Position numbers and translations under genes: made by a program. Shown here piece by piece: positions 9,946 to 21,649 of a stretch of DNA of 64,000 nucleotides; the first letter of the stretch is position 1; each line of letters opens with the position of its first letter. The notes beneath the pieces are model-generated. The model was not told the origin of the DNA and made no database searches. It saw only the letters and a program-made list of their open reading frames with translations. The stretch is from the NCBI GenBank assembly GCA_033557465.1, contig CM066043.1, positions 114,124,778-114,188,777 of the forward strand, written 5' to 3'. The stretch comes from Ichthyophis bannanicus. Taxonomy: Eukaryota; Chordata; Amphibia; Gymnophiona; Ichthyophiidae.

Positions 9946-12179
9946 AGCTGCGTAATGGGTCGTGTTAGTGACCCTTCTTCAAAGGTGTATGCAGCTGATG
10001 ATCTGTGGTAGGACCCCCAACCCACAGGGGGCAAGATCAACATTTGTTCTGGTGTGTATGTTCATAAGCTAAGGTGGTTTAATTCATGGCAGGTACGTTG
10101 CAACTACACCATAGTCTGTGAGAATAACATCTCAGCACACATGTGTGTGATGTTCCCGGATGATATGCTAGCTGCAGAGGTTAATGTGCGTATATGCACC
10201 CCATCCCCATGAGCCATGACATGTGTTAGCAAATACCTGTAGCATTACCATGTCCCCATACCGTCAAAAATACACAGGACCAACACCTTGCCACCTAATA
10301 TAACCTCAACACCAGCAGACACATTCAGATCACAGATGGTGTTTCAATGATACATGCAACTGTTGTGGCTGGAGAACACACATACACCATTTAATTAAGC
10401 ATTGTAGCAAATACCTGTTATGTTATTATGTCCCCTGGTGCTATTGATGTTAGTAAACACATGCTGTCAGGCAAGCTGAGCCAGGTCACATGAGGATAAC
10501 AACATAACATAGACCACTGAGGATTAATTCCCCCCCCCTCCCCCACATTATGGTGTGAGCAACTGTGTCCAATGTAATTTGCACAGAGCAACCAGGTTCC
10601 CCATAAGACACAACTCACACAATGGAACTAGTGGTCCAAACATACATATCGTGGGCCCTGTCAAAGATGAAAGTTAAGGTTTCTTTCCCCTGCCAAGCTC
10701 AGTAGGACCACCCACACAATGTTTAATCTAAATAAACACAGCCTATGATTGATGGCAGATCAGGTTGCCATTGGGGGTGAATACTGGGATGTATACAGAG
10801 CATATGAACATTGATGTGTGGGACACATCACATGCTGCCTAACTGTGACTATCATGGACATCATCATGTTGCAACAACCTGTGGCATGTTGTGTCAAGGT
10901 CATGCAAGTGGGGGACAGGGTAGTACCAGGATGTGCGGAGGGTGCCAAATACACAGGGTACAGGTGTCAGCGCAAACATGTGCACACACAATGGAACAAA
11001 TTAAGATGGTAGTATGACCACTAAACGTTGTTAGGAAAAAGGGATGTAGGCCTGCCATGTGTGTGTAAATTGATGACAACACAGGATGCTTAGAAAAAAT
11101 AAAAACAGTGTAGCGTTATGATCACATCATAAGCTAAATGATGTGCATGTGTGCGGTGATGTTGCCTGTGCAATATGCCTTTTTCCAAGTCAAGCTGTTT
11201 CACACATCAAGCATGTCACTGTGGCTGTTCAGGCAAAACATCAGCTATTGTAGTGACACACGTATGTTATTGTCCTTTGTGATGTGTGTCTTTTCACCTG
11301 AATGCCACAATGTACACAGATGAACTTAGCCAACACACCCACAAACGTGAACCATGATCCTAAAAGGTGCATGTTACGTTGTAAGACCACCCCTAGCTGT
11401 CAAAAGGCCATTATGAGATATGAATATGCAAAAACATCCGTAGTCTTCCACTCAGGCTCCATGTAGGTTTGCTGGAAGGCACCTCCAGGCATGCCCCGGT
11501 TGGTCTGGCTGTTTTGCCACACACCCAAAATATGTCACCCACGTCTAGCTGCCACACACACAGGATGCTATAGAGATATGTGGTGAAAAAGGAGGCCAGC
11601 CACAGTCCATCCACACACGTGTCGAAACACATTAGCATTTAAAAAGACGGTGTTGCCAGATGTTTGCCCATGTGTTGTGTGAATCTGAAGACAGCATAGC
11701 TAAATCCCTGTCTGAGGTTTACTGCTGGAACAGCAGCTTCAGGAGGTCAAAACCCACCCAACCCCCCTTGGGGGGGGGGCTCTCTCTGTCCGTGTCACTC
11801 TCCCACTATGTGTCTCATTGTTGGTCCCTGTGTAAGCTGTATACGTGACTGGTGAGAGACATGTTTGACAGGGGTGAGGGCAGCGCATTCACAACGTGGG
11901 ATGCTCCCATACACCGTCACAAGTTATGCGTGTCAGCTGTGACGCACATGCTCCCTTGCCACCAGCAGTAAACACATGTCATTACATATGCCTTTTGCCC
12001 ATGGGAATGCCTACTGATAGGGGATTAACTATGCTGGACAAGAGAGACACACACACCCAGCAGTGTGGCAGAAGCATTAAGACTCTATGCACAATGATTG
12101 GGGGGGGGGGGGAAAGTCCCACAAGTAGAAAAAGGTGACCAGTCACTGATGCCCTTACCTTTTCCTTGCTTATCTACAG
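9946..12179. other. Remainder of gene A intron 1, no recognised feature
   Basis: TG/CA-rich sequence with scattered homopolymer runs (C run near 10532, G runs near 11769 and 12101). I recognise no gene, RNA or repeat family here beyond the pyrimidine-rich tract and AG that precede exon 2. Confidence 0.5.
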
Positions 12180-12249
12180 ATTGAGGATCTCCGGAAGAAA
12201 GGCAGGGAGCTGCGTCTCCACCATGCAACCTACCTCCAGCACCTCCTGG
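12180..12249 (+). CDS. Gene A exon 2
   Basis: 70-nt exon between a good acceptor (TTGCTTATCTACAG) and donor (CTGG|GTGAG at 12250), read in phase 0 after exon 1: IEDLRKKGRELRLHHATYLQ then HLL. It is Lys/Arg/His-rich and helical, consistent with the last helix of a SANT/trihelix DNA-binding domain. It ends in phase 1, like all introns of gene B. Confidence 0.6.
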
Positions 12250-12402
12250 GTGAGAACTAACAATAGGGTGATGTACAATACTCAGAAAGTGACGTATCTG
12301 TAACCAATGTTCCATTATGTCAGATGCCTGTGATTTGCCTACCTATCTGCAAGTGCTATATGTTTGACATACATACGTGCTGATGACTGTTATGTTTCAC
12401 AG

Positions 12403-13074
12403 ATGGTGATATCAATGAGGATGGGGCCACCACCTCTGCACATCTTTTCAGAAGAACACCTACACCACATGATGCAGAGGTGGTGGTTCTGGACACCACG
12501 GACGAGGAGGAGGAGGAGGCGGAGGCGGAGAAGGAGGAGGAGGAGGAGGAGGAGCAGGAGGCGGAGGAGGAGGAGGAGGAGGTGTTGGTGGTGGAGGCGC
12601 AAACACCTGCATCCCCGCAAGATAGGACACCAGAGGGCCAGAATGGGCTTTTGGAAGGGTTGTCTGGGGGGGAGCCTGCGTTGGGAGAGGGTGCAGATGA
12701 TGTTGAGGGGGGGGGAAGTTGGAGAGGGCTCAGGGGGGGAGTGTTTCCCAGATGGTGTGTGGGAAAGTGACATGGAGGACAGGGCATCACAGGCCACTGA
12801 GCGGTCCCCCCAGCCACAACAGTTGCCTCCACCATCCAGGGCCACACACATGTCCTACGCAGATGCCACCACACAGACAACATGTACCATGTGTGTGTGT
12901 GGTGGCAGATGCGTGGAGCACCTGTCTGCGGCCTTGGATGGACTGGAGCAACGGATACACCAGCTGTGTCATTCACAGCAGTGGCTGGCCACCGTGATTG
13001 AGAGGGTGGTTGCCGAGGTGGCACATCTTCCATGTCGGCAACCACCCCCTCAATGGCGTCACTGGCGCCAGTAA
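12403..13074 (+). CDS. Gene A exon 3: Glu-rich tract and C-terminal helix, frameshifted in a G run
   Basis: After the acceptor (GTTTCACAG at 12402) the phase-1 frame reads DGDINEDG, then a Glu-rich tract coded by GAG/GAA repeats (about 12503-12588). That frame stops near 12770. A C-terminal segment in the +1 frame (DMEDRASQ, then CVEHLSAALDGLEQRIHQL, to TAA at 13072-13074) looks like the true end. It resembles the helical tail of gene B. The switch falls between about 12660 and 12770, among G runs of 7-9 (12666-12672, 12707-12715, 12733-12739). One extra base would explain it, either a real mutation or a homopolymer assembly error. The repaired length would be about 310 residues. Confidence 0.55.
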   Translation: MVISMRMGPPPLHIFSEEHLHHMMQRWWFWTPRTRRRRRRRRRRRRRRRRSRRRRRRRRRCWWWRRKHLHPRKIGHQRARMGFWKGCLGGSLRWERVQMMLRGGEVGEGSGGECFPDGVWESDMEDRASQATERSPQPQQLPPPSRATHMSYADATTQTTCTMCVCGGRCVEHLSAALDGLEQRIHQLCHSQQWLATVIERVVAEVAHLPCRQPPPQWRHWRQ

Positions 13075-14311
13075 TTGCACCTGAAACGTCACAACATGTG
13101 CCCTGTGATGCCCTGTCCTCCATCTCTGGGCATGCTGGGGGAGGGTGGGACCCATGTGTGATTTTGTATTTTTGTGTGTGTGTAATATGTGTGGGTGGGA
13201 TTTGGAGGGGAGGGGAGGATGGTTTGGGCGGTGGGAGGGTTATGGTATATTGCCCTTTCCAAAATTTGTAAATAGTTTCTGGTACTCATATTTTTCTAAC
13301 ATAGTAAATATATTTTTTGAAAACAGCTGTATGGGTCATGTGTCTCACCTAGTCTATGTGTGAGGATGTCAGCATTGGATATGTGTGTGGGCACATATAT
13401 TTCTGTTGGGTAAACATGTGTCTGATGATAGCATTGGCCAGATATTATGGTGTTCTAAAATACCATGTGTGTAGGTGTGTTAAACTATGATTATCCATTA
13501 ACTGTTGCAACGTTGCACCTTTCCCAATGCTGTACATGGCACAGGTAAGGTCCTAGGTGAAACAGAGGTCTGCACATATTTGAGTCTCCAACATAGGCTT
13601 TGGAACGATGTATGCCTCTGAAACAGGCATCCCTAGAGTGGGGTGGGAGGCAGGTGATTCATGATGTGGTCAAGGGCAAGGGTCACACATATGCCACCAA
13701 TGTGTATTATATGATGGATTTCACACGGTGATGAGTATGTCAAGTAAATGAGCCATTTACATAATAGTCACCCTGTGACAACATGGATGTCTGTGCAGAC
13801 TGTGTCACTGCAGCCTCAGGGCTGTGGCTAAACATGTTGCACATGACACATTACATATGTGTGTAGCATGACAATTGTAGCTGTATTTTGCAAAGTCGTT
13901 GTCGTTCAGGACCTGTGTGTGGGTCATGTAATGCACCCAGCACTGTATCACCTGTGTGTGGCTCATATAGGGGTCCCACCCCCTAACTCCATGATATAAA
14001 TGTGACAACCTGGACACTCATTGCACACACACACTGTATGTATGTTTAGAAAACGTTTTATTGTTGCAGCTGTACCCTCAAAGTTAGGACGGCATATAAA
14101 CATATATATGTATATTTTTTGGAGTTTACATTAAACAAGATTTAACTCACACACACACTACATATGATTTGCTTATGTCAGATGTGTCACATGTGACACA
14201 TAACAAACAACTCTGAGTTACGTTAAACTGAAAATATCTTTTATCAAAATGAGCATAGCCACATAGAAGGATATATTACAGTGTAATGATACAGCAAACT
14301 ATGTTTTTCCA
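13075..14311. other. Convergent intergenic region between genes A and B
   Basis: Tail-to-tail spacer holding both 3' UTRs. On the minus strand AATAAA lies at 14062-14057, about 250 nt beyond the gene B stop, and is a good poly(A) signal. On the plus strand only AT-rich variants (GTAAATATA near 13304) follow gene A. No gene seen. Confidence 0.55.
14057..14062 (-). terminator. Polyadenylation signal AATAAA of gene B
   Basis: Plus-strand TTTATT reads AATAAA on the minus strand, 250 nt downstream of the gene B stop codon at 14312. Placement fits; usage is inferred. Confidence 0.5.
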
Positions 14312-14574
14312 TTATTGGCGACGTGGACGCCCACACCTGACACGTCGGCCCCCCAAACCTCTCCTCCCCCGTGCACGACCCTCCTGTGGAACCCGTGCTG
14401 GTGGTGGTGCAGGTGCACATCGTTGCATAACCTCTAGCATTCCCTCCAGGGCCTCAGATATACGTTGTACCGGCATATTTTGGACAACTTCACGCAATTG
14501 CCGCTGCTCAGCACACACCTCCCTGGTGTTCTGCTCCACTGCAAGGCGAATACGGTCCAGCATGCGTCTAGTGC
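14312..14574 (-). CDS. Gene B exon 3: helical segment and Arg/Gly-rich tail
   Basis: Minus-strand acceptor CCCATGCACAG just before 14574, entered in phase 1. Reads TRRMLDRIRLAVEQNTREV, then a Gln/Glu/Leu-rich amphipathic stretch, a Pro-rich stretch (APAPPPARVP) and a basic Arg/Gly tail ending GRPRRQ at the stop (14312-14314). The helix may be a dimerisation or transposase-contact segment; the basic tail could bind nucleic acid or act in nuclear localisation. Both roles are inferred. Confidence 0.7.
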
Positions 14575-17500
14575 CTGTGCATGGGATACAGGGTGGTATA
14601 TCAGATACATCTCCACTACTCTGGCACCATACACAAACATGTAATGCACATCCCATACGATTGCTGATGTGATAGGGCAGACCACCTTACACACATGGAT
14701 AGTGACAATAAACATCATGACCCCAGTAGTAAATAGCAGACTAACCCACAGGGCACATTCCACCACGTAGATCTGGGATGCCATCACAGCAATTTACAGG
14801 CTGTGGAGACATACCCACATACTACTGTTGACGCAACAGGATTGGACTATGAGAGCTATCACATATGCATCGTGTCGAAGACGTGCAGCATGCACTAGAC
14901 ACAAATAAATCAGATGGACAACAGCAGTGTTTAACACAGGAAGGTGTACCTAATCCATCACAATTGGGAACACAGGTCGAGGGATAAACACAATTCCTGC
15001 CACATAACAAGTGTTTGTGAATGAATCAGTGTGATGTTAGTTAAGGGCAGAGAAAACACACCTCACCTGCACATGTGTCCCTCTGCTGCACATATGTGAA
15101 AACCTGAGTGATACATATGCACCATCAATGATACACAGAGGAGGGTTTGGGGAGCATATAATGTGTGTTGTGCAGAAAACATGGTCAGTTTCAGCAGAGC
15201 AGCGGGAGCAACAGAGGGGCCCATCTGACGTCTAACGACATTAGGGCCAATAAGGGGATGCGGCATGCTACGTAACACACAGCTATTTATAGAACCTGGC
15301 GAAGGACAGTGGTGTGCACAGTTGGCAGAGTATGTATTGGCTGTCTCTCGGCATGAGGTGTATTAGCTGAGTTTGGTCTACTGTTAGACATGTTATGGTC
15401 TTATTTTGGCCATCCTTTCTGCTTATGTGTTTGGGTTTTAGAGAGGGCCAAACAATACAATGATCACATATGTTTCATCACATAGGCCGCTGGTCACAGG
15501 GACAACCTGCAAGATACATGTATATGTGGCATCCTCTCTTTAATGTATTCAATACCTGCCTAATGACACAGATGCACCAGCAATGGAGGAATATATAGTC
15601 CTGCTGGACCCTCTGTGTACCCTTATCCTATCTGCAAAAACTAACAGATATGTAGAGTGAGTGTGTATATCCTACCTCTCTGTTCAGGCCACAGGGGCTC
15701 ATGGAAAATGATGCACATGATTGTGTGGACACAAGGCTGTGATGGATAGCGTTTCAATAGGCCCATTGGTGGCATTGTAAAGCAATGCAGACCATGTTCC
15801 CCTTCTGTGTTGTATGTCCCTACAGAGGGTCTCTGCCGACAGAGCTCCCCCACATCACGCCCTGGGACACTACAGGCAGCTACCACTGTATGAGCGATGA
15901 TAAGCACATTGCAGTGTCTGAGACAGCAACATTGCCAATGTGGTGTGGGGGTCCGGATGTGACGTGTATGGGTCTGTGGTGTGTGGTGGGTTAGCACATG
16001 AGATGTGCTTTGGGTAGGGCTCTAGGGCGTAAGGTGCCTCTTGTGGTGTCTCAGGACCGTTAATGCCCAGTGTGGGTATTGTACCTGTGATGTGCTGAGC
16101 AATGCAGGGCCATGTCTGACTAATGGGTCTTGCAGGATAAGTGCTAGTACTGAACATGAGCTGTTTGGTGATGGTATGAATTCAACTGTCAGTTGTGGCT
16201 GCCTAGGTCTCCATACTCTCCTTGAGTTGCTTGCACTGGCTGTAGCCTCATGGGGGTGACTCAGCCCTGATCTGGACCGTGTGCTGGTGATGTAAGTGTG
16301 GCCTGGGCTGGGGTTTGTCACAGCACATGACTCTGTATGTGATGATTTCTTTATATTTTGTATTCCAGAGGTGGCTATGTGTAATAATGAAGATGGATGT
16401 GTTAGCTAATTTTTGGTTTTGCCTCGTGCAAGGACTATAGCAGATTATCTGCGGACGTACACAGGAAATGTTAGTGAGGTCATGTTGGTGCATGGACAGA
16501 ATGTGTTGGTGAGGGGACAGGTTAATGAAGAGATTTAGAAATTATTTGGCCGTGAGGGGTAATACATCTGCCATTGTTCTGTTTGTTGTAGGGTAGGTGT
16601 GGTGTGTAGGATGCCATGTTATGAACATGAGCAAGAGTGTGGGAACTGAGGGACATTCTACAGGGAAATAATGGGTATGATCAGGCAGATGTGACATGTG
16701 ATAATGGAGAGGACAGTGAACTTTAGTTTTTGAAACAACGCGACATCTTACGCTGTGGGGTGCGCACAACCATCATGTAGCCTGCTTAATGTGTCTGGAG
16801 CAATTGTAAATTGGGAAACTTGGAGAAGAGATGGGCATGTTTCTGTTAATAATCCAGTTACATAGCATCTGTGATCGTTACATAAGATGAATACTACTAT
16901 TATTTCAATTTATTTTGCAATGGACAATGTAGGAGTCACTGTACGGTTTGGTTCTTGATCTCTATATTTTTAGGTCAATGTACATGCACAAATGTTTATA
17001 TACAGTGCTGATGTAAATTGAATGTTGGCCGTTTGTGGGTTCAGGTTTAATATTTGTCTTTCAGGATGTGATTTGTGTTTTATTGTATGATGAAAATATT
17101 TGTCCAGCTATACTATGTGGACTGAGGTATCGGGATCACATTATCACCCTTTGACGTTGACAATTGTTTACATCAACTAGTAGCCTCTGTAAAGTCTGTA
17201 CGTGAGCTTGTCAGTTTAGCAGTTAAAGTTATGTGTATGTGAACCCATATATCTATGTCATGGATTCAGAGTACGGTGTGTATGATAGGCCTCTACATGT
17301 GTAGGTGTTGTCCAGGATTCCCATGTGTGTAGTCTTTGTCCATTTAGTACATTTTTTGGAAAAGGGGTTTGGTCAACTTTATCCATATGCCAATTCCTAA
17401 ACATTTCCCTTTCTTATCATTGTGTGGTTAAATGCAACAGCAATTGCAGGGCAACTGCTTATGCTCATGGTGCCCTTTGCAGAGTTCTGACACATTATCC

Positions 17501-18211
17501 CGCAATCCACCTGTGATGCACCAGCTCATAATATTTTTATTGTGTTGATGCATTGGTTGACTTTCCGTACAGGGACATGTTGTTTGTCCTACACTTCTGC
17601 ATTGCAGTGTATGTCTGATGTTGCCCTACACATGTTATTACAATATGTTCCTCTTAAAACAACAACAGTTGTATTTATATAAGTTTGGGTCACCTATGGA
17701 ACGCCTTGTCTATGGGTTATGTTACACATTTGCTTAGCTATATGCATATGCTATGTTATCTGATACCTGCAAATGCAGACATAGTGGAAAGTATGATTTG
17801 TGAAGTCACAACACAGAGGAGGGTTACAGAGTTTGATATATTTTTGATACTTATGGAAGTAATGTGTTATTTGGCATTCTGCTGTTCCCAATACATTTGG
17901 GTGTTTGCAGAGAGTCAGGAGGTAGGTTTGCCAATGTCGCCATCTCCTTCTGCTGTTAGAACGTGCTGGCCCTTCATACACATTCCTCTTATGCCTGCAT
18001 CTGTGTGTATCAACCTGACGTTACACGATTATACTGGGTGACACAATAACATCAGTTAATGTACCCTTCAAACATATTTTCACACACATATCCGATTTTT
18101 AATCATAACATGTAACATGTGTGTAGCTAATGTGGGGACAGCCACCACACAAACACCAACAATAGACTAATGGTGTGTGTGTTGTGGCTCTGAGAGTCCT
18201 TGGTCACCCAC
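14575..18211 (-). other. Gene B intron 2, no recognised feature
   Basis: 3.6 kb with GT-AG ends in phase 1. TG/CA-rich sequence with short dinucleotide runs; I recognise no repeat family or gene. Confidence 0.5.
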
Positions 18212-18547
18212 CTTCAGCATTGCGATGCGATGATGCACCATAGGCCCTCAACTCCCCCATCATCATCTGCGGAAGAGGTGCAGGTGCAGCTTCGGCTGCC
18301 ATTGGATGTTGTGTGGCCTCTATTGCGGCTTCTACCAGTGGTGTCCTGGTGTGCATGTGTGGCTCCATGGACTCATCATCACCAATTGTGCTGCCCCCTG
18401 AGACAGCAGCCTCTGCCTCCCCCAGACTCATTGGGGCTGTGATGTTGAGCTCCACCTCCTCCACCACCGCCTCCACCTCCTCCTCCTCCTCCTCCTCCTC
18501 CTCCTCTTCCACCTCCACCTCCGCAGCACCCATTTTTCTGTAGTCAC
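18212..18547 (-). CDS. Gene B exon 2: Glu-rich acidic tract
   Basis: Begins after TTTCCCATGCAG (minus strand) in phase 1 and ends at GCTGAAG|GTGGGT, again phase 1. Reads GDYRKMGAAEVEVE, then a near-pure Glu run from GAG repeats (about 18535-18460), then Ala/Gly/Glu-rich sequence. It is an acidic, probably disordered linker. The same order (DNA-binding domain, acidic tract, terminal helix) is seen in gene A. Confidence 0.72.
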
Positions 18548-20030
18548 CTGCATGGGAAACAATAAAAAAGAGAGACACATATGTTTGAAACATATACATA
18601 TGTATACGTGTGTGATACAGACAATGGAGCAGGAGATCAGCCGTAGAAAACTTACACCATTAGTTTTTTATGTGATACAAGGCAGTTTAATGTGCACATG
18701 CTCAATCACAAATTAATTGCAATATGGCTGTCCCCCGTACTCTGGAAAAAAATACATACCTTTCAGGACACTTCCTTCATTACAGGTATAGGAAAACATT
18801 TAATTGGTCCCGAAAACATACCATACCTCCTGTAAGTCTTTTTTTCTTCCCGGTATTGATATGATTATGCAAATACGTTTTGGATGGTCTCCGCACCTAT
18901 CTTTTTCCCCCTTCCTAATCCCAATTACAATGGGCAGTTATTCAACGTTTAACTTTAATACTTCCAAGGCCATTTAGACAATGTCTATGTGTAGGACAGC
19001 ATGGCTCTGCAGCCTTTATGTGAGCAAATTCAATGTGATCCCTTACAGCTGCATTGTCTTATACTTTGTCATTTAAACATATTTATCCCATATTTAAAAC
19101 GGTACTTGTCGAGGTTAATTTAATTATTTGAATGATTTCAAATTCAACAGCAGCATATCTGTGTATTTAAAATTTATATTGGTCTCTTCACAGACTTCAA
19201 TTACAGGCCAAGCTTGTTATGGTTGTCAGCTTAATTCAATTAGCATGGGGCATAGGCAAATGCCTACCACTAACACACAGACAGGATGGGTTGACTACGG
19301 CCATGTGTGCGGCATGCCGGAGACAGGAAGCCCTCCCATAAGTGTTTTTTCCGCAACACGTAGCTCAGTCTGGCCCTCATGTGTGTGTTGTGCCCATGCA
19401 CACATGACATGTTGCCCTTGTGCATGTTCATGGTCACATTGCACATGTTTGCCCATAGCATGCTGCTCCTCAGAAGAGCAACAAATGTGTGTACATGCGT
19501 GTACCTGCACCCACCATACAATCTGGTTTTACAAATCAAAACGTTTTTTTTTTAGAATCTGAATATGGGTCTTATTTCTATGTCACCTTATCTTATCATT
19601 ACTCCATGTGACTCTCAGTGACCTATTGTGTAGCGCATGTGATCTATACACCACCTATCACCCACTTAGCTGCACATGCAGCAATTTATTGATGGATTGT
19701 CATAGGAACATGCCTTGGAAATGACCAGGACTGTAATACAGTGTATGGCAATCCCAGGTGTGTTTGTCGTCTAGCTACATGTGTCTGTGTGTGTGTGTGT
19801 CTCAGAATCGTAGAATATTATGCGGATGTATTTGGGAGCTAAGTTAGGAATGTTCATCACAGACATGTCAACATGAGAGGTGATGTAGGGATATATCAGA
19901 CACATGTTCCACCAGCATAGGTACATAATGAGGATTTTGTGACTCATATGGGGGTATATGTGCATATGAGTGTTCTGTTTGACATATTTTGATTATACAG
20001 GACACAGAAAAACACATTTGTTGTACATAC
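18548..20030 (-). other. Gene B intron 1
   Basis: 1.5 kb with consensus ends (CAG|GTATGT and CATGCAG|GT), phase 1. Contains a short TG run near 19787-19802 and a T run near 19545; nothing else recognised. Confidence 0.55.
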
Positions 20031-20622
20031 CTGCATGTGGATGTGCGGTATCAAGGGCCTCAGGCAGTCCACGAAGGTAGATATCTCCCAATCGTGTTGC
20101 AAGTTCTTGTTCGAGGGGTGTGAGGGTGGGTATAAAGGGTCCACCGCCACCTGTGCCCATAGCATGTTTTTTTTCAGCAACCATGTGCTGACGGACACCT
20201 CTTTTGATGTCTGAAAATCTTTTTTTGAGACTTTCCACATCACGTGCAGGACCCCCTACCTCAGCCATTGCATCACGCGCATCCTCCCACACGGCCAATC
20301 TGTTTGCCACAGTTGCACGTGTGCTCATTCGGCCAAATAATACATCATAGTTGTCAATGACATATGACAGTAGTATGTGGTTTTCCCTGTCACTGAATTT
20401 GACTGCTCTCTTCCTCTGTGTTGCTGGCAGAGGTGTCCTTTTTCTTTTGGCCGTTTGGATGTAAAGTGACTGTTGTGGCACAGCAGATGGCCCTGCCTGT
20501 TCCTGACTAGCCTGTGCCATGGTTGACTCATCACCAACTGGCTGGCCCACAGCCTCCACAGCCTCCACCACCTCACCCTGATCCTCTCTGTCACTGTCCC
20601 TCTCCATCTCCATCTTGGGCAA
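20031..20622 (-). CDS. Gene B exon 1: SANT/Myb-like DNA-binding protein (Harbinger partner)
   Basis: ATG at 20622; 197 codons plus one base to a consensus donor (GCAG|GTATGT). Residues 1-70 are acidic then basic (KRKR at about 59-62, a possible nuclear signal). Residues about 73-145 form a SANT/Myb-like domain (AVKFSDRENHILLSYVI, then W112, ending ESLKKRFSDIKRGVRQH). This is the pattern of the Myb-like proteins encoded by Harbinger elements and of NAIF1/MSANTD relatives, which bring the transposase to DNA and into the nucleus. With exons 2 and 3 the protein is 396 residues with no stops. It diverges from the transposase gene across a shared promoter. Confidence 0.8.
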
Positions 20623-21042
20623 AGGCTACTCTCAACACACCCACACTCTACTACACACAGCAGGACAGAGCCCAAAACAAAACAAAACCAAGGACACTAC
20701 AGGTCAGAAGACAGTACACTGTAACAATGGTGAACTGTGACTTAAATAAACAAGGGGACAGAGATAATACAGGAACCTTTTTTGGTAACCACTCCCTCTC
20801 TCCTGTGCCGTATCCCTAACACACTCTCTATCCCTCAGACTCTGTCTAACTGTCTCTATCTCTCCTTCCTCAGACGTAATCCCACCACAGCCTCAATCCC
20901 TATTGCATTCTCTACCAGTCTTTCTCACTCTTTTCTGTTGACTACGTGTAGCCTAGGCTCTGTGTCTGGATGTCTCTGCAACTCTCTGTCTGTCGTTGGA
21001 AATCCTCTAACAACCCTCAACGTGTGCCTCGTGGTCAGGCCG

Positions 21043-21405
21043 TTTTATACCTTTTTCCACGTGAGTTTTGGCACATGCGCATTTGTGCAGGCGTGGCGCT
21101 CCTGCGTCGCGCTCGTGCGTCGCGCTCCTGCGACGTGCGCGTGCCGGCTTACGCATGGGTGTCTTTACACGTCACCACCCATATGCTCTGTAAAATATAG
21201 TAGTACAACGCATGCGCGTAACGAGTTGTGCCGCATGGGCGTCTTTGTGCGTTTTGCGCATGTGCGAGGCAATGCGCATGTACGTGTAACCACGCACGTG
21301 CCCACACCCATGCGTAGAGTCGCGCATGCGCGCCACACCGGATTGCCGTCTACGAGCAATTGCGCATGCTCATTGCCCGTTTAGGCAAAGACACAGTCTA
21401 TATAT
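21043..21405. promoter_or_regulatory. Bidirectional CpG-rich promoter between gene B and the transposase
   Basis: A minus-strand TATAAAA (plus 21043-21049) and a plus-strand TATATAT (21399-21405) point away from each other, about 350 bp apart, toward gene B and the transposase. Between them lies a dense CpG block with repeated TGCGCATG-type words (near 21076, 21210, 21256, 21272, 21322, 21360) and a short direct repeat around CGTCGCGCTC (21104-21130). Similar words lie upstream of gene A. I infer a shared control region, perhaps bound by the SANT proteins themselves. Confidence 0.6.
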
Positions 21406-21649
21406 TTGAAGGTGAAGAGTTTGTCCAGGTTGAGGGTTATAGTTGGAGAAGAGTAGGAGTGTGTTTGCTGAGAGACAGGAAGGGAGTTGTAGCAGGTGTA
21501 TGTTTGGATTGTTTTGTTGCTGTTTGTACTGTTGATTGTATAGTCTTTTGTGTGTATAGTCCTCTGTGGTGTGAAGTTTGTACATAGCTTAGATAGGTTT
21601 TTGTGTGTGCCAGTGTTTAATTTTGTGTTTAGTTTGCTGGGAGGAGTTT

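Noticed and set aside
12364..13074. 236-codon frame with a long Arg run
   Set aside because: The Arg run is the wrong frame of the GAG repeat. The splice phase from exon 2 requires the Glu frame. Only the C-terminal part of this frame is kept, after the proposed shift.
12356..13123. 255-codon minus-strand Ser/Pro-rich frame
   Set aside because: Antisense shadow of gene A exon 3; the Ser run mirrors the GAG repeat.
7170..21405. Idea that the two CpG-rich blocks are terminal repeats of a smaller nested transposon holding genes A and B
   Set aside because: The blocks share words but not an alignable inverted or direct repeat, both sit directly upstream of genes, and the transposase would be left outside. 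Promoters explain them better.
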